A stretch of DNA of 64,000 nt from Nepenthes gracilis (GCA_033239525.1 BSYO01000026.1:4712001-4776000), one strand, 5' to 3'. Positions 21,719 to 36,470 are shown, counted from the stretch's first letter. Numbers and translations: made by a program. The notes: generated by a model from the letters alone, not told the origin.

Positions 21719-22139
21719 GAGTTAGCACGTAATGTTTGTGTGGATGAAATTGCTATGAATTTGCAATTACTCCATAGAGAATAAATTTTCGGATTTACTT
21801 AATCCAATTGTTGTATGGAAGCTTTGCTTTTGTCAAATAAATGTTATGTAAATAATCACATCAAATAAGTGAAAGATTCATTAAATTATAAAGGGATTTG
21901 GTGCTGCAAAACTCAAAATATTAGGGGGTAACTGGCTCCAAAGAACTTTCTCACTGTCTCAACTCTTCGGGTCTTCAGGATCACAGCTTCAAGGGGTGTC
22001 CATCCACGTATTGCAACTAGCATGATCTGTCGGATTGCATCTTTAAATAAATTGGACAAAATTCTGGTGAATGCGACCTGGCTTGCTATTTGCATCCATT
22101 GTCGTGCATCCTTTGGGTACACTTGTGTCTTAGACCATT
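21719..22139. other. Short spacer, no gene assigned
   Basis: AT-rich to about 21900, then mixed composition. It may include the 5' part of the LINE that follows, but no endonuclease motif was found. Confidence 0.4.
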
Positions 22140-24820
22140 CAACTTGCCTCTAAAGGTGTATTTCAAATTTAATAATTTTATTGTTAACCATCCTAGATTT
22201 TCTGGATGTCATGGATTCATCTTGGGTGATGCAAGTGGGTGGTGTGCCTGTCTTCTTAGTCTTTATGCTTAAGCACATTAAAGTGGCCATTAAAACTTTA
22301 AACAATGAAGTTGGCGACTTAGGCCTCGCTGTTGCTTCTTCCTATGTAGCGCTGCAGGCTGCTCAACTGGATCTCTACCGACCCCCTTCTGCCCTTTCTG
22401 CCCTTTCTCTATCTCGGCAGAAATGTAGGCCCAAGCTGCCCTGTGGAATGCTCTACACATGGAGGTGGATTTCCTAAAGCAAAAGGCCAAAGTTAAATCA
22501 CTCAAGGATGGTGATAGGTGCACTAATAATTGCTTTAATGCTATCTAAAAGAAGTAAAATCACAGAAGGATTATTTATCAATTAAAAAAAGATGGTTCCT
22601 TCTCGTCTTCTGGTTCAAAGACCCACAAGGTCATTTCTAGTTCTTCTTGCACCAACTGCCGAGGTCCCCGGCGGGTGATATTTCAAACCTAGAAGCCCTT
22701 TGGCCCTTCATATTGAACATGATCCTGGGTGGCCTCCTTCCTAACCTTGTCTCAATCCCTTCTTTTGAGGATATCCTCTCCTTTGTGTTAAACTTCAGCA
22801 ATTCCAGGACATGGAGTCCAAATTGTTTTTTGGCAGCTTTCTTCAAAATGTCTTAAGGCAATAGGGGTCACCGTATTTCCCATATGATTATAGGCTTCTT
22901 ATGGAATAAGCATCATCTGAAGCAAATTAACGGTATTATGGTTTTTCTCATTCATAAGGTTAGCTTGCCATCTAAGGTTGCCGATGTTAGACCTATACTT
23001 GTTATAATGTGATTTATAAATTAGTGCCAAAATCATTGCTAATTGGCTATATGTTGCTCTCTCCATCCTCATTAGTCCTTGCCAGTTGATGTTTGTGGAA
23101 GGAGACATAATGAAGATATTATCTTTTTTGCATAGGAATTACTCCATAAATGCCACCTCAATAAGGGCCCTATTAAATATGCTTTAACAATCCAAATTTC
23201 ATGCATCACTAAAAATGCAAAGATTTTGAGACTATAATGTTAGCGTTTTTAGATAATTTTCTCCTTTTTTGTGATGCCGATTCAAAGTCTATGGAGATCA
23301 TTTACCAATGCCTTCTGAATTTATCAATTCCTATTTGAGCTGGTCCTTAATTAATAGAAAAGTGAGTGCTTTGTTAGTAACCATGATAATCCATTTGTTG
23401 AGACTATTAAGGAGATCACGGGTGTTTGAGTTCGTTGTATTTTAGTTCGCTACATTATTGTGTCATGCATTTCTTCTTAACTTTACGGCTCTTATTGTTG
23501 GATTTTTATTGAGAAGATATCTAATAGGAACATGTCTTAAAAGAATCATTTGCTTTCTCTTAGAGGTTGTTTTGAACTGATCTCATCGCCCTTGCCAATA
23601 TACCAAGCTGCCATCATCCCAAAATCTATTCTAAAAAGAATTGGCAGTACCATTAAGAGATATCACTGGCATTTATATTCTTCGAAAATCTCTTTGCTAA
23701 GATGTCATGGGGGAGGTCTACAAACCCAAAATGGAAGATGGTTAGGGTCTCAATAATTCTATTATTTGGAACCAAACTCTTTCAATTAGACATTTCTAGA
23801 GGCTTGTGGTGGAGGGTGATTGCTCTGGCTTAGGTTAGATGTTGTTGTAAAAAGGACAGATGTATGTGAATTATTAGAATCCCTCAATTGGCATCTTGAA
23901 ATTTTCATGAAATTATGAAGCTCCACAATTCTCTAAGACCTTTTTTGCGCCGCATCGTGGGCAATAGGACTGACATATTCCTATGATTTGATTTTGGCAT
24001 CCATTCGGTGCCCTCACTGTCTCCTTTTTTGACGATAGTATTCTTAGTATGAGTGTTTATCATAATGCAAAAAATAAAATATGTAATTTTGGGTAGCTAA
24101 TGGAGATTGGTGCCATAGGCTCTCCCCTCTATGTGATCATTCATTAAGTTATGACCACCCTAGGATCCTTGCATCACATCCGCAAACTCTATCTGCTAGA
24201 CTTGTGGCTAATGACCTCTTCTGTATTTGTTCAGTTTGGAGGATTTTTTAGCCTGTGGGTTCAGAGGTGGATTGGACCTTCCTTGTTTCTGGTCTTGAAA
24301 TCTGCTCTTCTAATATTTTATTTTTCAGTTGGCGATTCCAGACCATCTCATAACATTGGACACCTTGCTCTTCCTCCATCTTCCCTACCATTGGGTGCTT
24401 TGTATATCAGTAGAGGAATCAATGAATCACTTCTTTTACTATTGTGTGGCTACCAAGAAAAATTGAAGGATTATTCGTTTTAATATTAAATGTGTGTGGC
24501 CGTATGATAGTTGGAGCATAGCCATTAGGTGGGAGACGCTGAGATGGAAGTCCCAATCCTGCATCCACCTATGTTTCAAGTTGATTTTGACAGTTACAAC
24601 TTACTTTATTTGAAGAGATTTGACTACTAGTATTTTCAATATATCATTTTGCTTTAATAAGACGAAAATTGTCCAGACTATCTTAAACTCCTTATCTAAT
24701 AAGAGTCTACACTACAGAGACGGCCATCGATTGTGGCAAATTTTTGGATCACTTGCATTTTTGATTTTTTGTTGCTTTTGGCTCTATTATTCCGAGCTTT
24801 TGGCTGGCGTAGATTAGATT
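22140..24820 (+). mobile_element. LINE (L1-type) ORF2 remnant: reverse transcriptase and C-terminal region
   Basis: Plus-strand blocks follow plant L1 ORF2 order. FKFNNFIVNHPRF (about 22168) resembles the FKFFNFW..HP.F segment after the endonuclease. KSLKDGDRCTNNCFNAI (22490) matches K.LKEGD.NTKFFH. INGIMVFLIHKVSLPSKVAD (22928) and the following ADVRPI match I..T.I.LIPKV..P....DFRPISL. FCDADSKSMEII (23270) matches FSHAD..S. ISSPLPIYQAAIIPKSILKR (23580) and the Trp-rich text near 23660 match the S.IPIY..S....P..V...I....R.FLW segment. Several stops and frameshifts are present. The YADD catalytic box was not found intact. The endonuclease half and a definite 3' tail are missing. Confidence 0.75.
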
Positions 24821-25302
24821 ATAACTGATTTCTATGATATTTTTTTCAGATACTTAGGATTTTCTATGCATAACATTTTTGACTAATATATAGAAAAGTA
24901 CTTACTTAAAGGAGAAAATTCAAGAAAAATTTAAGCTCCTACTAACACATATTAGAACATCACTGACAGATAGACCAGAAAATGTATAATTGGAAAGGAG
25001 GACCAATGCTTATTTATGGCTCGTAGTACCTCAACCCTATTACCCACAAAATAACCACACTGTGAAATATTTGTCCAAACATCAAATAAAGTCAGGCAAC
25101 CACACAGTGCATCACAAATAATCACAGCAATAAGACAACACAAGATGATGCCATATCATATGAACAAGTATTTATTTAGAAATAACAACACAAAAATACA
25201 AATTTGGAATGACATTTATAAAACATAAAAATTTTTCCAACAATGAAAATAAATATATAAATTTAAAATAGAGTATTTTGTTAAATATTTATATAAAATG
25301 AC
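24821..25302. other. AT-rich spacer, no gene seen
   Basis: No recognised motif. Short open frames here have no supporting features. May include the 3' UTR of the LINE. Confidence 0.4.
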
Positions 25303-28010
25303 ATGTAAGATCAAATATTTAAATATTTTAAAATTTATTAACAAATTTTACCAAGTTTGGTATCAGCTTTTAAATTTCACAAGTGAAGATAAAATAAATC
25401 TGCATGTCAAAAAAAAAAAAAGTAAAAATTTACATTGAGGGATCATATGCATGAAAATATGAAAGAAATAACTAAAAACTCTCAACAATAAATAAAAAAT
25501 AGACTTACACTTATCATCAGTTAAATATTATTCAAATCTAACCCGAAATTACTTTAAAATAACATTCCTTTATTTGCTCTCTACTCTTCTTCCTCTTCTT
25601 TTCATTTTTTTTTTTCCCTCTCTTCATCTTTTCTCTTGCCTATCTTCCTCTTTCTTCTTTCATTAGATTTTCTACCGTTTCTTCTATTTGTTTCTCCTTT
25701 TTCCTCTTCTGTTTCTCCTTCCTTACCGCATCACTTCCTCTCCTTCTTTCTCTTTAAAACTTACACCAGGGTTACAATTCGGTCCGACAAGTAGCAGAGA
25801 GAGATAGTAAGGGATTCATGTGCCATTGCTGTTGTTGCCGTAGACGTTGCTGTTACCATTGTCGCTGCTGTCGTTGGAGAGAAAGTTACTGTTGCCATCA
25901 CTGCTATTCTTGTCGCCATTAACCGTCACAAACTAGGCAAGTAAAATTATTTATTGTTTTGAAAGTAAGTCCTTCATTTCTTCCTGTTAATACTAATTTT
26001 CTTAATTTCACTCTATATTTGGAAAAAAAAATTGTTGCATTTTAGATTGCAAGCGGGGAAATTAGGAAACAAAGCCACGGCTCTGTTAGTGAAGGACCAA
26101 AAGTTTTAGGGGTTTTCAATGGAAGTAGGGGCAAAATGTTGTGAATTAATAATACAAAAATCTTGTTTGAAGTGGCAAGAGGAAATTTGGAAATTTTCAT
26201 TTCTTCGTGTCAGAATTGGAAGGATTTTGAAAACAGAGTATTGCTCTCTGTTTGGAGCCACAACGTTTGTTTTGTTATTGAGCTAGTGATGAGCCAATGT
26301 GGTGCTTTGAGTGGCAGAGGCCGTATGTGATACTATGTTCAAAGGTATGGGAACAGTATGTAAGTACTTATGCGTATGTATGACTGTATGAGAGCCTGGC
26401 ATAGAAAATAGCAGATATGTGTACCTGCGTATTGGCAATGCTTATAATACATAATTATAGGTGTACATACATATGATTAAGAGTATATATGGGTAGAAAA
26501 TACAAATATATATATAAATATAAATTGGAGCAATATTTGTATGCGTGTGTGCGTACGGCATAGCTAAATGTGTGCATGTATTCATATATTATTGTTTGGA
26601 AGATTGAGATTAAAAATATTATATAATTCTATTGGAATTTTGCAGGATAAAATTGGGATGAGTTTGATTATCATAAACTTTGTCCAGATGTGACAAGTGA
26701 GAGTTTAATTATAGCCTTAGTAATAAATTTTGTATATTAGAATAGACCAGAGGAATAGGTAAAATGTTAAGGTGCCATCACTTAATTAATTATCTTAGAC
26801 TTTTCCAGATAAATTTTGATAATTTGTTCATTGCGTTAATTTAGCTTGTGTATATAGTTTTCTTAACTATTTATGGTTAAAATAAAAAAGATTATATGAA
26901 GATACCATGGTATTAAAAAATATGGAACATGCAATACCATAGTGTACTATATAATTATCCGATACGGATTTATATATTTTGGATGATTGAGGTTATTTGA
27001 AAGAATATTTATAATTTTGGGAACATTATACCTGAGATATTGATAGATGTCGTATCAAGGAGGGGTGCTGGATTTGATTGGGTGAGATTGCGAATTCTGT
27101 ATCCATTTGGACATGGATCCCAATTGGACCACGGGAACACATGTGTAGTATATTTTGAGTTCACTTAATAAGATAACGAGAATATTGTTTGTCTGAATTG
27201 AGATTGAGTATTCTATATCCGTTTGGTGGTAGATCTTGATTAAACCATAAGAATATATGCTTAGCGTATTTTCGGTTTACCCTACGAGATAACAAAAATA
27301 TTATTTTATTTGGATTGAGATTGATACTTATATATTACAGATGATAATATATCATGAGATTATAAAATAAGATACTAATCTAACTTATGAGTACCGGTAC
27401 ATCATGAATTTACCTAACCATTGAAGGCAGGCACGTAGTTATTGGTTCGTGGTAATATATAAGATTTGAGAAGATTATTATAATATCTCGTATAATTGAA
27501 ATTTTTATTGAGATAAGTTTGATAAAATTTATACTCTTATTATTTGAATTTGGTGGAATCTTTATTGTGTTCCTTACTTTTTGTTGTCGTGTGGCTTTTA
27601 AGTCATGAATATAACATGTCGTGAAGTTTTAAATAATTGTTAATTTATCTCAAGTTATTAATTTATTTATTATTTGACGTTATTATTTAACATACTATGT
27701 TGCATTCAATTTTTATTGATTTATTTACTTGTTGAGGTTCTAACTTATCATTTTATTTTTTTGACTCTAGTGTAGAGGATTGATAATAGGTTGGAGAAGA
27801 TCATACATTTGCTAAAGAGACTCTAGGTAGAAATGATATTGAGTTAGAAGTTTTGTGATGAGAAAATTTAGAGACTATCTTATTGATTGTGGTTTTGTTT
27901 CATGTTATCGGGAATATATTCTCAAGATATTTATTTTATGATCATTTATTGTTATCTTATATCGAAAATTTTATTATAAATATTGTAATTAATAATATAT
28001 TTATAAGGGT
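25303..28010 (+). repeat. LTR-like block, plus orientation (limits uncertain)
   Basis: A TGTAAGATCAAATATTT start resembles other LTR starts here. A long pyrimidine tract at 25565-25745, a short GC-richer leader with GTCGCTGCTG-type repeats (25825-25930) and AACTAGGCAAGTAAAA at 25940 follow the same plan as the minus-oriented block at 18895-21718. No partner LTR, primer site or target duplication was seen, so this is a structural resemblance only. Confidence 0.35.
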
Positions 28011-31000
28011 TATTTTTCTTGATTATAGTTTTCATTTCTAGAGGCTTGGCTATTACTAAGGATGTCTTCTAAATTTCATACCAATGTTATGGGTTGTTGT
28101 AATTAGTTATTGTAGGCCTATTTTATAGGGAACCATAGTTCTTTATTAGAAGGCTAAATTCTAGGTTGACTTTTAAATTTTCTTTGACCAACTCATCATT
28201 TGCTCTAATTAGTTATGAACTATTTTTTAGATAGCCATTTTAGAAATCATTATTGAATTTTTGGAGTTTGTTTCTATTGATGGGATACTTATATTTCTAA
28301 AGTATGCCTAGCCGGTTAAGAAATTAGGACAAGTAATATTATGGATATGAATAAAATTTGGGGTATGGTACCAAAATGTAGGAAACTACCCAAACCAATT
28401 TTATCTATTTAGCCAGCCCATTTAGTAGCAATTTGTTAAGTTTCTAGCTAGATTTTAGTATTGAAAGTCAATGATTAGAATAATTAAATGGGAGATAAAT
28501 TTTCTTAGAGGAAATATAAGAGTCGATTAACCACTTTAATTCTAATTTTGCTCTACCTTCTAGCCGTGTCATTAAGAGGGATGTTGGATGGTATCATTCA
28601 ATTTAAGTTGAAGATATTATCATCTGCCTTCAGAAATAATCTTTGATATTTACAAGAAACTTAACCAAGTCAAATTGTGGGGTGAAAGGTTAGCAATTAG
28701 CAATCTTGGGGAGTCAAATTTTGTTAGTTAGATAGCTATATTTTTGGTGAGAGTTGGCCAAGTAAGGGAAGAGAGGTGGTATGTGGTTTTTTTTGGTGAG
28801 AAGATTGGGCTAAGATATCTCCAAATTTGAGTAAGATAATATTGAATATGGAAGGAGGAAACTAACTATTAGAAATCCTAGTTTTTAAGAGTGGTTAGAC
28901 TAAATTTTTGGAAGTGATTTTGGCTACTTAGAACTTGGCAACCACATGTCTCTTGTGGCTATCTCTAGGGAGGGTGATCATACTCATTGTTCAAACTTGA
29001 ATGGCAAGGATCTCATGAACTAACTTCAGTGATTGTGAGGGCTGGGTTGCTATTAATAAGGGATTCTTTAACCATATCCACCTTTTATGAATTTTAGAAG
29101 AATTGAAGGTAGATTTTAGAACCTTTCTTGCATCCTAAGTGATCCATTTGTGTGCAACCCTAAGACTAATTGGTTAGATATTTAACTATTTCTTTGCTAT
29201 TCAAGAAAATTGGTTAAGTGGTTGCTGTGGATGGAAATTTTGTCTGCATTGGGATGAGGTATTTTGACCACTACTCTCCTCATTTTCCAAGTCAAAAGAT
29301 GGAAATAATCACCTTAGCTAGGTCTCCTCCTTGCTGTACTTAACTCTTTGAGTCTATCATTCCTTTCCCTAATTTTCTTTGGTGGCCAACTGAGTGTGAA
29401 ATGGATAAGGGAGCCGGCAAGGAGAGAAGAAACCAAGGAGGAAAAGAAGAATAAATTGAAGAGCATTCAACCTTGAGGCAAGTTTATTTATAACATTTTG
29501 TGTTTTACTTTCAATTTTCTATTAAGAGATCTTCAATTACTCTTATGAAAGTCTGTGCATTCCATTCTCATATTTTAGGTAATATGTTCATTTAGTGGTG
29601 ATTATCAAATGGTTGAGTATGATTAAAAGGACAATTAAGAATGTTGGTTAAAAATTTGTTCCTTTGATGTTGAATCCATTGTCTTGTTATGGTTCTAATT
29701 TCATGATATTTATGGGATTTAGATTTTGAATCTAATAATAATAAAAATTGATAACGTTTATCTAGAAATGTGATGACGCTCTATACTTATCTTAGATGCA
29801 TGATACATTATGAAGATTCAATTGATAAACTAGTAAGAGACCTATAAGTGGCATGCATAACATTACTGACCAAATGCAATAGGAAGGGGTTAGGAGGGTT
29901 AATTGTATGATTTATAATTCAAAATATAAATTAATTAAATGATAGAAGATACGAGAAAAAAATATTCTATTATTTTTTGAAGTAGACTGTGTGATTAGGG
30001 AAGAAATTTCAAGTGCATATTGTATTTGTTATATGTTTAACATTTTGACTGGTATTCATGTTATTTCCTTAGTGCATAATAAGTTAGTATACTAGGAAAG
30101 ATGCTGACTGAATATAGTAAGCCAAATGATAATGGCCAAAACCTTAGGAGTATAAGAGAAAATTGAGTACATGATAATTATAGTTATAAGATGAATTGGG
30201 TTAAAATTCGAGTGATTTGGATATTATTGGCTTATAAAATAAACAATGAGAAGAGGAGATCTGAAAACCTCTAGTGGGCTCTCGGTAGGGCTAGGACTAG
30301 AGTGGGTTTGAATATATTAGTAATTGTCACTTTACATGGCTAATTAAGAATGATTAGAAAAAAAATTTCTAATGTTAGGTTTGCTAATTAGAGAATGTTA
30401 TAGGCCTTAGTAAAAGCTGATAATGTGAAACTTTTACATGTTAATGTATTATTAAATATTCATGATTTTCTTTGCAATCTTTTCAAATCACATAAGTATA
30501 GTTTTTGACAATCCGTGGCTAAGTAAAGGAGAGCATATGAAAATTTTATGATATATAGGTAAATGAGAGTTTATGAAATTTTCATGTAATATATAATTTT
30601 TTGATACATATTCTATGTATGGTGGTAGGGGTTGTTTTTATAGAGAGATGCTTATAAACTTATGACCATAATATAATATGATATTAAATATGTCATGGGT
30701 GTGAGGTATTACAAATAGTATAAGTATATTATGGGTATAATCTTTACAGGACTATAGGGGTAATAAAGGGTGTAAATACATGGCCTTTGTTCATAAGGGT
30801 AGAATATGATCCATATAGCGTTTTTGTATATCATATTGCCATGACCTTATGTCAAGTTAGATTTTTTAAAAATTTAAGAAAGAACATTAATATTATGGAT
30901 ACTTGAAGGTCTCGGTATATTGATTAGTGTTTGTTGGGACCATGTGATGTCCTTCTGGATATCGAGATTGTCATATGGTTGACATCATGGTTCTTGCTTA

Positions 31001-31539
31001 TTCATATAATTATTGATCTCATTTATTGATTATTTAAAGGTAATTATTACTTTCTATATAATGTATATTATTGAAACTTATTATGATAGATGAGCTTTCT
31101 AGATAGATTAATTTTTCACTGTTATTAATATTAGTCAGAGTTACATGTTAAGATTTTAACCTACTTTTATTATTTCTTTGTTTAAGAGTACTAGGTTAGA
31201 GATAGATAGCTTATTTGAAGAGTACTTTATTGTTTATACTCTAGAGATACATTCTATGTTCTAGATATATATTTATTACTTTATTTTATTTTAATTTTTA
31301 GGTCTGTATTTTTTCTAAGTTTTTTAGATGTATAAAAATTTTTAGACTTTAATAGCTATATTTTATCATTTATAATTATGAAAACATCGATGAATTGATT
31401 GGATTAACCAACCAAGGTTAGTATCAATTATTACGTATTGAATAGAAGTAAAAGCCTTAGTATGGTAGTGATTGAGCTTTATAGTTTTTCGCATAGTTGG
31501 ATTTGGGCAACAATCGTGGGTTGAGATTAGGATGCCACA
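28011..31539 (+). other. AT-rich, probably LTR-derived sequence
   Basis: No ORF of note. 29395-29480 holds a purine-rich leader (GGCAAGGAGAGAAGAAACC, GGAGGAAAAGAAG) followed by CTTGAGGCAAGTTTA, the same leader plus motif seen in other LTRs. The right end, ATGCCACA near 31539, could be a degenerate LTR end. Limits are not proven. Confidence 0.35.
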
Positions 31540-32372
31540 AAGGCACTAGTACAACTTTAGTTTAGAATAAGTTGCACCTAATGCACACATGTTAGGCACT
31601 TGTGCACATACTTAAGAAAGTCTCTATGTCTAATTTAAATAATACACTTGTGCCAATTAGTTTATAAGCGACTTCTACTATTTTTCAGCTCATTTTGTCT
31701 CACTTTGTCGTTTTTATGAGAGAAGAGATAGAAGCGTAAAAGGAAAAGAGAGTGAAGAAGAGATAGGAAAAATGAGAGAAAATGCAAGTTACTTTTTGGT
31801 AAATCTGAGCAAATCTTTAATAATTTTAAATAAAGATAGGTGAATTGAAGTCAATTCTTTCTTTATTGTTAATTTTTTTTAAACTTTCTTGTCATTTTTT
31901 GTTTAAATACTCATACATATAATATTTATTTACTTTTTTTTTTTTTACTATATCTTACATTCATGTTAGTTTGGTTTCTATTCTATGAGATTTTAAAGAC
32001 TTGTGTCCTAAATTTATATATGCTATATTTAAATCATGAAATCTTTGTTAAATTATAGTAACATATCTATTTTATATAAATATTTTGGTGAAAGTTTTAC
32101 ACTGATTTGATTAAAGACGACTTTCTTTTTTTTAGATTTAAGAAAAAAATTATATATTTATATTTTTATATAGAGTTTTAAATTTTAATTAAGAACTATT
32201 ATAGATAATTAAATAAATATATTTAAAATATCTTAATATATTATTTATAAATTATATGTTGAACTTAACATATTATGGTCAAAATAGTGACGTTTGACAT
32301 TGACTATAGAAAATAATATGTAGTTGCGCTATTCATGGATCATGAATAGTAACGTATGTATTTTGGCTATTA
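31540..32372 (+). repeat. Dispersed repeat A, copy 1
   Basis: Shares with 36072-36945 and 41900-42735 the order: TTTATAAGCGACTTCTA, a purine-rich leader (about 31720-31790), TTTTTGGTAAATCTGAGCAAATC, TTTTATATAAATATTTTG, TTTGACATTGACTATAGAAA, and CATGAATAGTA. This is the most diverged copy. The TATA-like box plus purine leader suggests an LTR promoter segment. It ends where a minus-oriented LTR begins. Confidence 0.7.
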
Positions 32373-34444
32373 TGTCGCTGATTCTGAAATCTAATGATTA
32401 AATTTTTAATTTATAATTAGCTGAAATCTAATTTTAGTTATTAATTATTTAAAATTTAATTATTTATTTTACTAATAAAACTGAAAATAATATTAGGACA
32501 CGAACTTAAAAAATTAAATACTAACAAATAATTCAAAAATTATAAGTCAAATCATGGGACGCAAAATATCAAACCTAACAGTGACTCCAAACACTGATAA
32601 TATGTGACCTTAAAATAGACATAAGAAATATTCATACTAAAATTTGAGTAATTAAAATCATAATTCAACTGAGCTGTTGAAGAAAACTAAAACCATCTCA
32701 AGACACTGCCATCATATATTATTGTTGCCTAAATATGACAATAACTTAAAATAAATTGAAACTTATAATATAAATTACTATTCTTTTTGAATAACAATAC
32801 ATCAAACTGAATCCATAATCTTGATTTTATCCTTGAACAACTATTCCTCAAGATAAACCACATGCAAGTATGTATTAAACTCTCTAATAAAAAAAATTAG
32901 TAAAATAAAAGTAAGAGTTAGTTAATTACTTAATAAAATAATATATATCAAAAAACATGTTGGAATATACCATGATAAAAGATTAAGAAAATTGATAATA
33001 TTATTTTATAAATTTATCATGTATAATCCAAAAATGATGATCAATTTTAATAAATTGTACAATTATCTAAAATATATTCAAAAAGTTTGTACGACTATAG
33101 GAGACTAAAAATCTATGAAGACCTCATTAACAAAGGAAAAATATCAAAGTTTGGGTATGGCTACTTTTATATAACTAAATGTTATATACTACTATTAAAG
33201 ACTCGTAAGTAGAATATTTATATATAACTTTATAGGTGTGACAAACTACTTTTCTAACTCATAGATGATAAGTATAACTTTCAATTTATTTATAATATAT
33301 TAGGATTTGTTCGAATATATTTTGTTAGAGAATAATTTATACATAATCGAATTAAAAATTTTATTAAAATATGAATATATTTTTAAATTTTCTCATACAG
33401 GATAAAATACACTTATCATTAGATTTATGTAGAATTTTTATCTTTATTTCTGTAAATATATAACATGTAATGAATCATAAGTTTTGTAAGAATTTGAACA
33501 TATATTTTTAAAACATACATGAGTTATATTGTGTGATTTAAAAATATGTAGAAAGTATCTATTACATAAATTGTAGGAATTCGGAATACTTAATATAATT
33601 TTATCACTTTATTTTAATTATAAAGTATGCATGTATAATTTTATGATAAATCCGAGACATACAAAAACACATACTTAAAGATTTAAAGTATGTAAGCATA
33701 ATATTATAGAAATTCATCAGCTAAATATAATATGTATGGATTCAAAATATAAATTTTATAAAAATTACATGATATGAAAGTCAGATCATATGCATGCAAA
33801 GTATAGATACTTTAATTATAAAAATAGAATAAATGCCAGTATTTATAATAAAAAATACTCAATGAGATTAGAAATAAATAGTAATAAGAAAAATAGGACT
33901 TAAATATAATACCTTATATTTGAATTTAGCAAAGATTACTTGAATTTATTGTACTTTTCCTTTTTTTTAGTGTACTCTCTTTCTTTCTCTCTCTTTATTT
34001 TTTCTCTTACTCTTTTCTTGCTAAAACATTGCAAAAATGACTAAAAATAAATAAGGAGGGCGTATATGAAAAATTGGCATTTGTGCACCTATTTAGTTCA
34101 TATTAGGTGCCAAGATAAAATTTGTATGATATACAAGTATCCATCAGACATATATTAGGTGCAAATATTTTTTCTTAAACACATACATATATCAATTGGA
34201 AAAGTATTGAGTATGATCAATTTGCCTAAAATATGAATGAGGGACTTAGAGGCGTCCTTCAGGTGTGATCTTAATATTCATAATATGATATACGTGAGTT
34301 AGACATTAGTCAAGTGTCACTCGACTTAATTTATTCGGATTAAAAAATTAATTTTAATTCAAAATCTCAATTGATATCGATATTTTTATTAATTTAATCT
34401 AATTAATTATTATTAAAAATATAGTTTGGGATCCATACATTACA
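32373..34444 (-). repeat. 3' LTR of the minus-strand gypsy fragment
   Basis: On the minus strand it starts TGTAATGTATGGATCCC directly after a purine tract. A GA-rich leader (plus 33965-34020, CT-rich) follows about 430 bp in. The rest is AT-rich. The far end is set by where repeat A copy 1 stops matching, so that limit is approximate. Confidence 0.65.
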
Positions 34445-34689
34445 TTTCTTCCATCCTCATAAAAATTTTATTTTTAAAATTTGACATACCTTAACGTAGG
34501 AATAAATGTGAATATTTCTTTTAGATCTTATTTTCTCTCACCCAAAAGAATGGCTTTTCCACGAAATCACTTTTTTATGGGGTATTTGATCTTTTCTCTT
34601 CAAAATCTAAATTGTTTTGAAACATATAACAGATCTGCATTAGTTCTCAATATTTTATATTCAATAATATGCAATAGACCGTGGACATA

Positions 34690-36030
34690 TTTTTGAAGTA
34701 TTGAAACATGAAAACATCCTCTAAGCTCAGAGATAGAGCCAACTTTATGCCACTTCACTGATTCTTTTTAGAATTTCTAAATGTTTAATAAATCTCAACT
34801 TTAATTTTTCTTTAGATCTAAATTGAGATCAGTATAATTTGATGGTAATATTTTTAAAAATATATGATCCCCAATATTTTATGATTAGTATAATTCTTTT
34901 GTCGATTTTGAGAAACTTTTAATTGGCTTCAGATTAATCGAACCATATTAGATGTCTTTTAGATAACTTTTGATTCCAAGAGTTTCCTATCTTTGATCTT
35001 CTCCCAATGAATTAGGTAATAACATTTTCTCCCACATAAAGCCTCAAATGGGCCATTTTGATACTTATTTGATAACTATTATTGTATATAAACTCAACTA
35101 ACGACAAATAATCGTCCTAATTTCCTTTCATATCCAAAATTGAAATTCGTAACATATTCTCTAGAATTTGGATCATTTCCTTTGACTGTCCATCTATTTA
35201 GGAATGATATGCTATATTAAATTTCAAGTGGGTGCCCAAAATTTCAAAATTCCAAAACAAATATTTGGTTTCACTATGATACAATCAAAGCTAATATTCT
35301 ACGAAGTCTAATTATCTTGTTAATGTATAATCTTACCAAACAGTCATTGGGAAAAATCATCCAAATTGTAATAATGTGGGCTGACTTGATAGGCCGATCT
35401 ACAATGACCTAAATAACATTATAATTCAATGATATTCTCAGCAAACCTATTTCAAAGTCTATCGTTATATACTCCTACTTCCAACTAGGAGTCGACATAC
35501 ATTGCAAAAGACTTGGTGGCTTCTTGTACCCGGTCTTTAATTATTGACAAATGAAACATCTTCCCATATAAGTCACAATTTCTCTTTTTATATTATGCTA
35601 CCAAAATATCTTCTTCAAATCTTAATATATCTTATTAATCCCTAAATTAATAGTGTATTTTGATCGATGGGTTTCATTTATGATTTCTTCTTTTAATTCC
35701 TTAATATTACATATACTTATTCCCTCTCAAAACCTAAAGACTCTATCAACTCACACGCTAAAATCCATCCTTGACTTACTACTTAAATCACAGGCAATGT
35801 CTACTAGGAACAGATCATCCGTTCAAATTGCTATAATCCTCTCCATTATCTCCAATTGTACCAAAAAATAGGATAAAATTATTCGCGTATCTTTAGAATG
35901 TCTTTTTATGTGATATTCTTTTATGCAATCTAGCATTTTCATGTCCTTAATTTTTAAATGAGCCATTAAATTTATCATTTGGTGGCTCAAGGTATCTGTT
36001 ACTATGTTAGTCTTCCCTGATTAATAATAG
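34690..36030 (-). pseudogene. Integrase remnant of the minus-strand gypsy fragment
   Basis: Minus-strand frames read EEIINETHRSKYTINLGINK near 35690 (EILEEAHSS.Y.IHPG..KMY), FW, a stop, then HNIKREIVTYMGRCFICQ (zinc region with CxxC), IVDRPIKSAHIITI (VDRLTKSAHFLP), LRILALI and EALCGRKC (ALYGR.C), ending in LSLEDVFMFQYFKNMS near 34700 (VFHVSML.KY). Order and spacing fit chromovirus integrase. Many stops. Confidence 0.82.
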
Positions 36031-36419
36031 GTTTTGTAATTTTATCTTCTAAGAGATTAATCTGCCTCATTTATCTATATTAAAATGAGTGGGTCCTTAT
36101 GTATGTCTATTGAGCATTTGTGCGCAGGCTTAAAAAAGTCTTTGCACCTAACTGGTGTATGTGTAGTAGCCTATTATATAAACGACTTCTATCACTTTTT
36201 AACTCATTTTTTTATGATTTCTGAGGGAAGAAAAAAAATGAGAAGAGGACAAAAGAGAGAAGAAAAGAGAGAAAGAACGAAAAAGTAAATCAAAGTTAAT
36301 TTTTGATAAATTTGAGCAAATTTTTGGTAATTTCAATTGAAAGTAAATGTATCCAAACCTATTTTTTATTTTATTATGAATTTTTTCTATAATCTTTAAG
36401 TATTTCTTATTCAAATACT

Positions 36420-36437
36420 TATATATATATATATATA

Positions 36438-36470
<33 letters not shown>
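36420..36470. repeat. TA/GT compound microsatellite
   Basis: About nine TA units followed by about fourteen GT units. The tandem copy at 42240-42255 has only a single TATATGTGA at this place. Confidence 0.95.

Larger units (their letters stand above)
32373..36071 (-). mobile_element. 3' half of a Ty3/gypsy element, minus strand
   Basis: Minus-strand integrase (34690-36030), then a purine tract (plus 34445-34458; minus GAGGATGGAAGAAA), then an LTR starting TGTAATGTATGG at 34444 and running to about 32373. The pol fragment begins just at the end of RNase H (VTDTLSHQMINL, the counterpart of VVADALSRKS). Gag, protease, RT and the 5' LTR are missing. It sits exactly between repeat A copies 1 and 2. 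Confidence 0.8.
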